Positions 44,171 to 53,400 of a DNA stretch of 64,000 nt are shown one piece after another. The translations under genes were made by a program, and so were the position numbers. Each line of letters opens with the position of its first letter. Within the stretch, counting starts at the first letter, position 1. The notes beneath the pieces were generated by a model. That model worked only from the letters and a program-made list of their open reading frames with translations, did no database searches and was not told the DNA's origin. Source of the stretch: CAJQQY01 sp964564545 (GTDB lineage Bacteria > Bacteroidota > Bacteroidia > Chitinophagales > Saprospiraceae); contig CAZMBP010000071.1 of the NCBI GenBank assembly GCA_964564545.1, positions 1-64,000 of the forward strand, in the 5' to 3' direction.

Positions 44171-46552
44171 CATCCAATTCACCGCACTACCCTCTTCTGT
44201 TTTTCTAACTTCCAATATTTCTGGAAAATGTTCCTTGATTGAATTAATATGAGAGACAATATAAATCTGCCGATATTGTTCTTTCAAATGATCCAAAGCT
44301 TTCAATATTTCAAACCTCCGGTCTTCATCTTGGCTCCCAAAAATTTCATCAAATCCTAAAAAACTTAAACCTTCTTCCGATCCTGATAATTCTGCAATCG
44401 CTCGACTGATTCCTATCCTTAAACACAAATTAGCCAAATCAACTTCTCCTCCGGAAAATCTCGAAATTGGAAAATATTCTCCATCCTCTAAAATCTGAAA
44501 CTCAAAATTCTCATCAACCGTTATCCCTTCGTATCGACCTCGAGTGATTTTTTGAAAAAGCTGACTTGAAGTATGGGAAATTGAAGGGCGAACTCTTTCC
44601 AAAATTTGAGTTTTAAAAGTTTGAAAAATGCCATTCAACTCTTCTAATTGAAAAAATGATGCCTGACTTTCAGCTATTTGATTTTCTATTTTGTGATGAG
44701 CATCTAGTTCTTTTTGAGTAGCTTGTAATTTGGTTTTTACTTCTTGCCAATGTTGTAATTGTTTTTGCCAAATATTTTGTGCTTCGTCTTTTTCAATCTC
44801 TAAAACATCCATTTTTTGTTGGACTTCATTGAATTTTTCAGGAGAAAACTTCAATGCTTTTATGGCTTTATTTTGTTCTTTGATGGACTGTTCTCCTTTG
44901 GAAATTCTCTCTTTTAAGGTTTTTGACTCTTCCTCTATTTGAGATTTTTTAGCTACTTCGTTTTCATTAGATCTGAATTGTATAAAGGTATTTTGAAAAC
45001 CAGCAATGGCTTTTTTCAGATCTGAATGCTGTTTCGAATTGTAGTCTATTTTTCCGAAGCTATCAATTTCATTTTTTACTCCTTGCAAATTATTTTGATT
45101 CTCAACAATTTCTTTTTCACAATTAGAAATTTGGGTGAAAACATTTCTCAGGTTATTCAATTCACTTTCCAATTGTCGAGCTTCTTTTTTCGTGTTTAAA
45201 ATTTGCTCTTCCAATTTTTCTAAAGCTAAATTAATCTTCGTTAATTCTTCCTTTTCATAAGCTTCAATTTCCTTCTGCAATTTCCCAATCGTTTCATCGT
45301 AACTATTGATGAGTGGTTGCAAGCAAGTTGGGCAAGAAGCATCTTTTCCCAAATTTTGAATATTACTAACAATACTTTTACGATCTTCTATTCGACCTTG
45401 AATCGTTCCTTTTTGAGTTCTACATTTTGAAATTTCTTTTTCGTAAATGTCTTGTTGAGAAAGACAATTTTGTAATAATTCTTTTTTCTCTACGCCTACT
45501 TTTTTCAAGTCGAAATCTTCGGGGAAATCCTTTTTAAAATTTGCCAATTTCTCTTGTAAAGATTTCTGTTGAGACAACAACATTTTTTGTTGCTCTATAA
45601 ATGATTTTTGATTATCAAATTTCAACCGCTCTTTTTCAAACACCTCTTCTTGTATTTTTTGCTCTAAAAAAGCCTTGACTTTTGGATGAATTAATTTTAA
45701 TTCTTTTTCTAAAAGGTTTAATCTTTCAGCTTCTCGATTGTTTTTTTGTAAGTTTTCTTTTAATCCTTCTATTCCTTTTTCCCATCGACTCAATTCTAAA
45801 TTGAGTTGATTAAATTGACGACTCAGTCCACTTTGCTCGTCAAAAATCTTCTTCGCCTCTTGGTATTTATTATTCTTCTTTTCAAAAACCTTTTTAAGTT
45901 TCTCTTCTTCTTTTTCTAATTTTTTCGATTCCTTACTTAAGGCAACTAACTGACTTTCAATATCTTGCAACTCATCTTCAGTCAATAACAATTTCCTTTG
46001 ACCTTGAACCTCTTTACTTAAAGTATTCCGATCTTCTCTAATTATTTTTTGAATATCATCTAATTTATCCAAACCAACCATTTTCCGAACCATCCGTTTC
46101 CGTTCTTCGCCTTTAGTATTGGAAATGATCCCTAATTCTTTTTGTCCTGAAAAAACAGAGCGAGTAAATGCATCTTTGTCCATGCCTAGCAACCTAATTA
46201 CCTCTCTTGTCACAGGTGTGGAATCAGTAGCAACCATCTCATCTTTTTGATTGTACAAACCTGCTTTTGGTGCCAAAGCTTTCCCTCGGAATTCACGAAT
46301 TACTCTCCAATTTTTCCCTTGCACTTCAAATGTCAACTCTAAGGAAACAGATTCTTTTTGTTCCACCCAACTGGACTTGTAGTGGTTTTTATCCAAAGAA
46401 ATCTTTCCAAAAAGGCAAAGCAATATTGCTTCAAAAATACTCGATTTCCCTGAGCCATTTTTCCCTACAACACCTACTAGTCCTTCTCGAAAATCTAGTT
46501 CGAGTTTTCCGTATTGTTTGAAGTTTTTAAGTTGTAATTTTTTTAAAATCAT
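44168..46552 (-). CDS. sbcC: SbcC/Rad50-type SMC-like ATPase
   Basis: A 794-residue protein. It has Walker A GKNGSGKS (30-37), two long coiled-coil arms, a zinc-hook CPTC at residues 407-410, a C-terminal ABC signature region (RFSGGEVDLANLCLRIGISR) and Walker B/D-loop FLGFDEIFGSQDEDRR. It partners with SbcD as an ATP-dependent nuclease that opens DNA hairpins and processes double-strand breaks. sbcD lies upstream at 47265, but a transposase element separates the two, so co-expression may be changed. Confidence 0.93.
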   Translation of the reverse strand: MILKKLQLKNFKQYGKLELDFREGLVGVVGKNGSGKSSIFEAILLCLFGKISLDKNHYKSSWVEQKESVSLELTFEVQGKNWRVIREFRGKALAPKAGLYNQKDEMVATDSTPVTREVIRLLGMDKDAFTRSVFSGQKELGIISNTKGEERKRMVRKMVGLDKLDDIQKIIREDRNTLSKEVQGQRKLLLTEDELQDIESQLVALSKESKKLEKEEEKLKKVFEKKNNKYQEAKKIFDEQSGLSRQFNQLNLELSRWEKGIEGLKENLQKNNREAERLNLLEKELKLIHPKVKAFLEQKIQEEVFEKERLKFDNQKSFIEQQKMLLSQQKSLQEKLANFKKDFPEDFDLKKVGVEKKELLQNCLSQQDIYEKEISKCRTQKGTIQGRIEDRKSIVSNIQNLGKDASCPTCLQPLINSYDETIGKLQKEIEAYEKEELTKINLALEKLEEQILNTKKEARQLESELNNLRNVFTQISNCEKEIVENQNNLQGVKNEIDSFGKIDYNSKQHSDLKKAIAGFQNTFIQFRSNENEVAKKSQIEEESKTLKERISKGEQSIKEQNKAIKALKFSPEKFNEVQQKMDVLEIEKDEAQNIWQKQLQHWQEVKTKLQATQKELDAHHKIENQIAESQASFFQLEELNGIFQTFKTQILERVRPSISHTSSQLFQKITRGRYEGITVDENFEFQILEDGEYFPISRFSGGEVDLANLCLRIGISRAIAELSGSEEGLSFLGFDEIFGSQDEDRRFEILKALDHLKEQYRQIYIVSHINSIKEHFPEILEVRKTEEGSAVNWM

Positions 46553-46576
46553 TTATTCATCTTCTATTAACTGTCA

Positions 46577-47251
46577 ACCCCAAAGGGTAAAATATACGAG
46601 CACATGGTGAAACCCTGTGACTAAAAAATAACAATACATTCACATAAGCCCCAAAGGGGCGAAATAGTTAACTTTCAAAATCTAATCCCACATATATCGT
46701 TCATCATATTCGATTTTATATTGATTCAAAAATGCCCTGTATTCATCTTGAAAGGAATGTTTTTTATGATGTTCCTCTTGGCTTTTAATATAATTAATAA
46801 CAATCTTAACTTCCTTAGGATTTACCGAAAATGCTCCATATCCATTTTGCCAATAAAAATTTTGATAATGATCTCCTTTCCTTTTAATCCATTTGGATGA
46901 ATGTGATTTTACTTCTTCAAGGAGTTTCATTAATGGAATTTTTTTTGACAGTTCACATATTATGTGGACATGATCTTCGATTCCTCCAATTTGCAAAATA
47001 TAGCATTCTAATTTATTGCAAATTCCAGCGATGTATGCGTATAGTTCTTTTTCTATTTTTTTGTCTATTAAGGGTTTTCTGTTTTTTGTACTCCACACTA
47101 GGTGAATGTAATTCTTTACTAGGGATTGGGGCATTATGTTTTAATTTTAGAGTGAGATATTATTGCGCCCCTTTGGGGCTTTTTTGATATAATGGTTTTT
47201 GGTTTTTCACAGGGCTACACCCTGTGCTGGTGTATTTTGCCCCTTTGGGGC
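46577..47251. mobile_element. RAYT/IS200-like element with mirror-image triple-hairpin flanks
   Basis: A Y1 transposase gene (46682-47134) is flanked by two units in opposite orientation. Each unit, read outward, has a 13-bp gcccc-aaa-ggggc palindrome (46648-46660; 47167-47179), a cacaggg...ccctgtg-type hairpin (46601-46619, imperfect; 47208-47226), and an outer palindrome (46577-46588, shorter; 47239-47251). The 29-nt and 13-nt gaps between corresponding parts are the same on both sides. This is the inverted REP-pair layout of RAYT loci rather than a standard IS200 end pair. Confidence 0.75.
46682..47134 (-). CDS. tnpA: Y1 (HUH) transposase, RAYT/IS200 type
   Basis: A 150-residue HUH endonuclease. 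It has the N-terminal HLVWSTKNRKPLI block, the HUH motif as His55-Val-His57 in GGIEDHVHII, WQNGYGAFSV, and the catalytic Tyr115 in INYIKSQEEHH. It would nick single-stranded hairpin DNA and join its tyrosine to the 5' end. Length and motifs fit both IS200-type TnpA and REP-associated transposases (RAYT). It is intact. It lies between sbcD and sbcC on the same strand, inside mirror-image hairpin units. Confidence 0.93.
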   Translation of the reverse strand: MPQSLVKNYIHLVWSTKNRKPLIDKKIEKELYAYIAGICNKLECYILQIGGIEDHVHIICELSKKIPLMKLLEEVKSHSSKWIKRKGDHYQNFYWQNGYGAFSVNPKEVKIVINYIKSQEEHHKKHSFQDEYRAFLNQYKIEYDERYMWD

Positions 47252-47264
47252 TTTGGGGTTTTGT

Positions 47265-48407
47265 TTAGCGGTTTTTATATTCACCTGAATCAAAAATTTC
47301 AAAATAATAATGTGCTTTTTTTGATAGTTCTTCTGCTTTTTCGTTGTCGTCCACTTTATCTGAAATAAAACTTTTCATGAGGCTAACAAGGCTTTCTGAT
47401 TTACTTTGAAAACCTGCTTTTTCTGTTTCTGTAACAATAAACTTACGGTGAATAGAAATGTGAACTGGTGAGGTAATCATCGCATAAATTTTTCGAGTTG
47501 ATAATTCTACTGATTGAATTGGTTTGATATCTTCAAGATGAATGCTTAACAAAGCATCTTTTAAATCTTCTCGGTCAGCTAATTTTTGCAATTGCTCTTC
47601 GATTTCAGAAACTGATTTTTCATTGCATTTTTTTATTTCCTCCACTACCCAATTTCGAGTAGGAATTGGAATAAATTCTGGTACTACTTTTTTCCCTTTT
47701 TCCAAATCAAAAACACAAAACCCCTTTTCGCTTTTTGCCTCAGCTTCGCTCATTCTTTCTGTTGAACCACAATACCAAGCTGTATCTAACTTTCCAACTT
47801 TCTGAAAATTATGCCAATGCCCTAAAGCCACATAATCGAATTTATTCAATAAATCCAAGCGTTCTGGTGGGTACAACTTTTCTCCGTACTCATCCATCAT
47901 AAATGTTTTACCAATCGAAGTATGAAGAAGGATGATATTAAATTTGTCTTCCACAGGTTGGATTTTGTCCATTTCTTGCAATTCTATCACGTCATCATTG
48001 ATGTGTGGAACTCCATGAACTACCAAATCCCCAAACTCGAAAGTCTCATATTTTTGACTAAAAATTGGATATACATTTGGAATGGTTTGAAATGCCTTTA
48101 AGATTGGGCTGGTAAAAATAGTCTTGGGAGTTTCATGATTACCAGCAATGACCACGATAGGTATATCGGCATCTGACAGTCGAGCCAGTTGCTCCAAACC
48201 AAATATCATTGGACGATTAGCAGGTGAAGGTCGATGGAAAAAATCTCCAGAATGGAGTATTAAATCAGGTTGGATTTCCAAAGCAGCATCTATTACCTTT
48301 TGGAACGAATCATAAACATCTTGCTCGCGAAGATTTATGCTGGTAGGACTGAGTTTATCTAACTCGTGATAGCCTAAATGAGTGTCGGAAAAGTGAAGTA
48401 TTTTCAT
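47265..48407 (-). CDS. sbcD: SbcD/Mre11-type exonuclease subunit
   Basis: A protein of about 380 residues with all five calcineurin-like phosphoesterase motifs: LHFSDTHLGY, LILHSGDFFHRPSPANRPM, IVVIAGNHET, ILLHTS and YVALGHWHNF. These bind two Mn ions. A C-terminal capping and SbcC-binding region follows. With SbcC it cleaves hairpins and protein-blocked ends. The ATG at 48407 (MKILHFSD) is chosen over a TTG at 48416. The transposase element begins 14 bp after its stop. Confidence 0.93.
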   Translation of the reverse strand: MKILHFSDTHLGYHELDKLSPTSINLREQDVYDSFQKVIDAALEIQPDLILHSGDFFHRPSPANRPMIFGLEQLARLSDADIPIVVIAGNHETPKTIFTSPILKAFQTIPNVYPIFSQKYETFEFGDLVVHGVPHINDDVIELQEMDKIQPVEDKFNIILLHTSIGKTFMMDEYGEKLYPPERLDLLNKFDYVALGHWHNFQKVGKLDTAWYCGSTERMSEAEAKSEKGFCVFDLEKGKKVVPEFIPIPTRNWVVEEIKKCNEKSVSEIEEQLQKLADREDLKDALLSIHLEDIKPIQSVELSTRKIYAMITSPVHISIHRKFIVTETEKAGFQSKSESLVSLMKSFISDKVDDNEKAEELSKKAHYYFEIFDSGEYKNR

Positions 48408-48423
48408 ATCCGACAAATATATA

Positions 48424-48499
48424 ATTTTGAATTTTGAATGATGAATTTTAAATGCGCATTTTATACAAATTCAAAATTCATCATTCATAAATTCAAAAT
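48424..48499. repeat. Long A/T-rich inverted repeat between sbcD and the GIN gene
   Basis: Arms 48424-48449 and 48473-48499 pair over about 26 bp with one indel. The sequence (attttgaa-type units) resembles the common 'aattttgaattttgaat' intergenic repeats of Bacteroidota. It may act as a terminator for the GIN-domain gene (minus strand). Confidence 0.5.
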
Positions 48500-48501
48500 C
48501 A

Positions 48502-49203
48502 TTATTCGTAAGAATGAATATCAGAAGAACCTGATGATTTCAATTTTGTTTTCTTTGGATCTCCTTTGAAATTCACATCACTTGCTCCACTTGCAGAAAC
48601 TTCAATACTTTCTGAAGCATAAACATTTGAATCAGAGCCTCCTGAAGCAGAAACTTTTGCTTCTCTTGTTTTGAAGTTAAATCCATTAAAATCACTTCCT
48701 CCTGAAGCATGTAATTCTAAAGTTTCAGCTGATCCATCTAAATCTACATCAGAACCTCCACTTGTGTGGCATTCTAAATGTTTTACTACTAATTCCAATT
48801 CGATATCAGAACCTCCACTTGAGTGAATAGATAACTCATCAAATCTCAATTCTCCTTTTGATTCAATATCAGAACCTCCACTTGCGCTAATTTTCTTTAA
48901 ATCGTTGACCGTAATAAATACGGTTGCCTTTTTCACTCGTCGTACATTTTTATCAAAATAAATTCTCAATTGTCCACTTTTCACTTCTGTTACTAAGTTG
49001 TCTATAGCATTCTCGGAAGCTTCAACTCGTAAAGATTTTGAACTACCTTGAGTTATCATCAAATCAATTCCTCCGCTTACAGACACTTTGGTAAATGAGC
49101 CAACTGATCGTTTCTCTTCAGCAACATTTCTGTCTTGAGCTTGGAGAGAAGCAGTTAATAATACAATAGAAAGAGTTGCTAGAAGGTGTTTAAATATTTT
49201 CAT
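48502..49203 (-). CDS. Secreted GIN/DUF2807-family protein
   Basis: A protein of about 233 residues with a signal peptide (FKHLLATLSIVLLTASLQA) followed by the head-GIN domain. A short motif, [S/A]SGGSD, recurs about every 18-20 residues (HSSGGSDIE, HTSGGSDVD, HASGGSDFN, SASGGSDSN, SASGASDVN, KSSGSSDIH), as expected for a right-handed beta helix. The ATG at 49203 makes a good signal peptide; an upstream in-frame ATG (49296) would add a 31-residue stretch unlike one. Members are probably adhesive or stress-related envelope proteins. Confidence 0.85.
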   Translation of the reverse strand: MKIFKHLLATLSIVLLTASLQAQDRNVAEEKRSVGSFTKVSVSGGIDLMITQGSSKSLRVEASENAIDNLVTEVKSGQLRIYFDKNVRRVKKATVFITVNDLKKISASGGSDIESKGELRFDELSIHSSGGSDIELELVVKHLECHTSGGSDVDLDGSAETLELHASGGSDFNGFNFKTREAKVSASGGSDSNVYASESIEVSASGASDVNFKGDPKKTKLKSSGSSDIHSYE

Positions 49204-49285
49204 TTTTTGACTTTTTAATTGAGCAAATAAATAAATTCTCCTTAAGGACACAGGTATTTTTTGGAAGGTTGGAATTTTTGTGATT

Positions 49286-49420
49286 TTTTTCACCACAGAT
49301 AACTTAGACTTTCACAGATTGTCTCCTTAGTCTACTAGTATGTCAAACAGTTGGATTTTTTTTTCAAGAAAAAAAAATAATTAAAATCTGTAAAAATCCG
49401 AGTAATTGGTTGTGAAAAAT
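49286..49420. repeat. Degenerate 'cacagatt' inverted repeat
   Basis: Left arm 49286-49320 (tttttcaccacagataac...) pairs with 49385-49420 over about 36 bp with roughly ten mismatches. It belongs to the 'ccacagat...cacagatt' type of intergenic repeat common in Bacteroidota and looks like an old, decayed copy. Confidence 0.4.
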
Positions 49421-49423
49421 TTT

Positions 49424-50392
49424 CTACAAAACTTCATTCGCAAATTCTAAAGCTCTGATCTCTGACCAGGCAAATTCTTCATTCGGAAGCATAAAACCAC
49501 AATGTCCTCCCTTCTCAGGATTTTCAATAAAGATATTCGCATGTGTTTTTGCCATTGCAATTGGTGAACATCCTGGTGTTAAAATTGGATCATTAAGTGC
49601 ATTCACTAACAAGGTTGGAACTTCAATATTTTCCATAAAATTCTTAGCAGATGAATTAAAATAAAAATCATCTGCATCTTTATAATTATTTAGCGGAGCT
49701 GAAAAATGTTCATCAAAATCTCTCCATTCTTTAATTTCTTCCAGTTTTTTTAAATCAACCAGACCTGGAAATTCTTGCTCCTTGATTAGAATTTTTCTCT
49801 TTAGGTTTCGTAAAAATCGTTTTCGATAAACCGCGTTAGACTTAAGGTTGAGAATCTCTGCTCCTTCTTTTAAATCACATGGAGTCGAAAATGCTACCGC
49901 TGCCTTTATTTGTGAAGGAATACTTTTTCCGTTTTTTCCTAAATAATTTAAACTTATGGCTCCCCCCATACTGAAACCAATCATCACTACATTTTCATAT
50001 TCTTTTTTTGCCAAAGCATGATTAATAACAGTTCCTATATCTTCAATATCTCCATGATGATATAGTCGAGAAGTTCGATTCATTTCACCGCTACATGAAC
50101 GACAATTCCAGGCGAGTACATCCCAATTGTTTTTGGAAAAAAGCTTTGCTGCACCTTGAATATATTGACGATCAGAACTTCCTTCTAACCCATGGGAAAG
50201 CAAAACAAGGTTTTTGCTATCATTAAAAATCCAATCTAAATCTAAGAAATCTTGATCTTCGAGTTCGATTCGTTCTCGTTGATAATTGACATTTTTCACT
50301 TTTCGGAAAACACCAGGAATGATGGTTTGGAGATGTCCATTAAATTGGTAAAATGGAGTTTTTGTGTAGGTGGATGTTTTGATGATGGGCAT
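49424..50392 (-). CDS. YheT-like alpha/beta hydrolase
   Basis: A protein of about 322 residues of the alpha/beta-hydrolase fold. The oxyanion region is VLLSHGLEGSSDRQYIQG, the nucleophile elbow GFSMGGAISLN (Ser), the acid in NALNDPILTPG (Asp) and His in GGHCGFM. The N-terminus (PFYQFNGHLQTIIP) matches the YheT/COG0429 group of esterase-like enzymes. The ATG at 50392 is favoured because the longer reading frame runs through a hairpin that ends the upstream gene. The substrate is unknown. Confidence 0.87.
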   Translation of the reverse strand: MPIIKTSTYTKTPFYQFNGHLQTIIPGVFRKVKNVNYQRERIELEDQDFLDLDWIFNDSKNLVLLSHGLEGSSDRQYIQGAAKLFSKNNWDVLAWNCRSCSGEMNRTSRLYHHGDIEDIGTVINHALAKKEYENVVMIGFSMGGAISLNYLGKNGKSIPSQIKAAVAFSTPCDLKEGAEILNLKSNAVYRKRFLRNLKRKILIKEQEFPGLVDLKKLEEIKEWRDFDEHFSAPLNNYKDADDFYFNSSAKNFMENIEVPTLLVNALNDPILTPGCSPIAMAKTHANIFIENPEKGGHCGFMLPNEEFAWSEIRALEFANEVL

Positions 50393-50434
50393 TTTCTCTA
50401 GATTGATATTTGACTGTTTTAGCTGTTCTATTGC

Positions 50435-50487
50435 TAAACTGTTTTGACAATAGGACAAATAAACAGTCCAATAGTCAAAACAGTTTA
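50435..50487 (-). terminator. Long hairpin after the 1504-residue protein gene
   Basis: 21-bp arms (50435-50455 / 50467-50487, two mismatches) built from cagttttgac-type sequence, just past the stop of the large gene on the minus strand. It lies in the leader of the hydrolase gene if that starts at 50392. T-poor tail, so a repeat-derived hairpin is possible. Confidence 0.5.
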
Positions 50488-50497
50488 ACAGTACAGC

Positions 50498-53400
50498 CTA
50501 TTTTGAAGCTTGAGCTCTTCGAACAAATCTTTCTGCTGTCGAAGGTTCCACATATTGTAATTCTACAATTTCACCATCTGGCATTTTTATGATTCGATCT
50601 TTCTTTTTGGCATTAATTACGATGTCATTAAACTTGGTGTTATTGGAAACCACATTTAGGATTCCGCCTTTGTAACCAAAGAAATAATAAGTGTCACTAG
50701 GCGATTTCAAATAAATATACAATCGGTCATCTCCATTGGAAGGCATTTTGAATTCAATGAATGCTTTGATAGTTACATTCACTTCTTCACCTGCGATACT
50801 GATTAATCCTATTTGATCTTTCTGGGTAACAAATGATTGATAATCTGGATCCCATTTCATTGGCATTTTTCCAAATAAAAATGAATAAGGATTATGCTTT
50901 TTCGGAATCCCTAATTTGTATTCTGTTCTCATCCGAGCAATCGTCTTATCATACAAAGTAGTATCTGCAATATATTCTGACAAGGCTTTTTCATAAAAAG
51001 CAGCATCCGTAAAATCCACTCCTCTTGCATCAAAACTGCTACTCTTTATATCTGAGATAATGAAGTCCAACATGTTTTTTGGAATAAAACTTTTGATTCC
51101 TGCCATCATATCAGCTTCAACCTGATACCCAAAAGGTCCTCGAATAGTCGAATCTTGAGCGGATGGAAACATTGAACGAGCTTCTCCAGCTGCATCTATC
51201 TTGATATATTTCAGTTGATCTCCGATGTTTAATTTTCCTTCAGCTTTGAAACTTCCATCTTTGTTACTGAAAGTTACTTTACTTCCTCTCTTTTTATTCT
51301 TTAGAATTTTAAGAGTATCTCCAAAAATAAATTCATCCTTCACCTCATCCAATTTGAATAAACCTTTTGCCTCAATGATCGCTCGATCTTTTCTCAAATA
51401 TTTAGGCATCATTACTCGTGGGTAGAGATAAGCTGATTCTTTACTTAAATATAAACCTGTGTATAACTTATACCCTTCATAATTTTTTGGCTCGTCGAAC
51501 CCAATGACCAAATCATTTTTATCCCCTTCACTATTAACAGAAAACCATTCTCGATCTCGCATTTTATCAGAATCTAATCTAGCAAAACCTTTAAAGTCTA
51601 ATGGTTTCTTATCTCCTGTCAAAGTGATTTCTCCACGAAATTCTGTTTTTAAATCTATGTAAAAATTATCCGACTCGAGTACTTCACCTTTTGCAGTTGT
51701 TCTTGTTTTTTTCTCGCTTCGTTTTCCTTTTCCATATCGTTTTCCAACAATATTATCAAATTGAATCTCCTGCTCTCGTCCTTTAATATTGTACTCATAA
51801 AAACCTTTGGCTTTGTATGATTTTTTCCCTTCAATATCAACTGTTGCTCGGTTGATGACGTGATTTTTAGTAGTGGTATCACATACTATTTTACAATTTT
51901 CAAGCGTGGACATTTTACCACCTTTAAATATTTCTAGCTTTCCATCATCAGTATAAACTATAGCATCACATGTTTTAATCTCAGGAACTCCCCCAATTTT
52001 TAACTCATTCGATTTCAAATCATAAAAAGCAGTTTCCCCATCAAAATGTAATGAATCTCGATTCTTTCCAGTAGCCACAAATGATCCCAATTCTCCAGGA
52101 GTAGTTTTAAAAGTTACTGCATCTTTTGCCATATCCCAATCAAAGGTGGTCAAAGACGTTTTATATTGATTGTATGGGAGACTCGTGAAATTACCTTTTT
52201 CATTGGCCTCTACATGCCCAGTTTGTTTATCAAAATCTAGTTGACTATTTACATTACTTGTTAATAAGGCAAGTTCACTTGCTCCAACTGCATTAATGGT
52301 TAAGGTAGAAGTGTCAGAGTCAGCTGAGTAAGCTCCAAACTTAATCAAATCTGAGGCAAGACTTCCTTTTGTCCATTTCATTTTCCCATTTCCTCTCAGA
52401 CCATCAGGTGTCAAAATCAAACTACCTAAAATATTGTGATCATTTTCTTTAAACAGTTCAAAGGGTTTATCCTTCTTCGTTGTAATATACATACTGTCAG
52501 AATATGGTCTCCAATCAATCGCAACTTCCTCACCGTGTGCTTGAGGCACCTCAATTGCACCCTGCCGATCTTCTCTTAAATCAAATAATCGAGCTGTTGC
52601 AGTCATTTGTTTTGGCTTAAAAAGGATATCCTCTGAATCTGTTGAAGAAGTCAAATAGGTAATTGTTCCTTTTCCCAACATCCCTTTATTACTCATGTGA
52701 ATTTCACCTTTGTAATTACCGATCCCTTGATAAGTAGGTAATCCTTCTGCAGGTGTCTGAGTCGTGAAACCTAGAGATTGATCTTCTTCTTGAAGTAATA
52801 ATGTTTCTCTGATATCTGGAAAAATTTCAGCAGAAACTAAGTTCCCTTTGAAATGAATATCATTCTTGGTAAAATTATCAAGACTATTAAAACTAAATTT
52901 ATCTAGTTTAAAATAGAAAGAATCTCTTTTGTAAACTCCATCATGAATCAATCGATTATCATAGTATACATAGGAATAATCCTTGGTATTGAAAGATGGG
53001 AAAAGGTCAATGTCATTGGCTCCCGATTTGTTATCTGGCGCATCCACCAATAAAACTCCATTGGTATGCTCAATTCTTGAAGCTATAGAAATGGAAACAG
53101 GTCGACCTTTTTCATCTTTTGCTTCAGTTGGAACAAACAAATCAAAATACCGAACCGAATCTAACTCCATCACATATTTCTCATAATCAAAATGAAAATC
53201 CTTTCCTTCCAAGGTACTGAATCCCGCAAAGATTTTCCCATTGAAATCCATATCACGATTCTTTTTCAAAGTGATCGATTTGTTACCTGGTTTGATGGCT
53301 ACTTTTTGCAATTTGCTGATTTCCAAATCAACAACATTATTCGCAGTCAAGGATCTATCTTTCATGGAAAAAACTGCATTTGCTTCTTTGTCTGCTACAG

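Noticed and set aside
46577..47251. Repeated gccccaaaggggc palindromes as a CRISPR array
   Set aside because: The repeats are inverted around a transposase gene, few in number, and not separated by equal unique spacers.
44168..48416. sbcD/sbcC as a phage-defence operon with an extra effector gene
   Set aside because: The intervening gene is a Y1 transposase with element-like flanks, so this reads as a housekeeping pair interrupted by an insertion.
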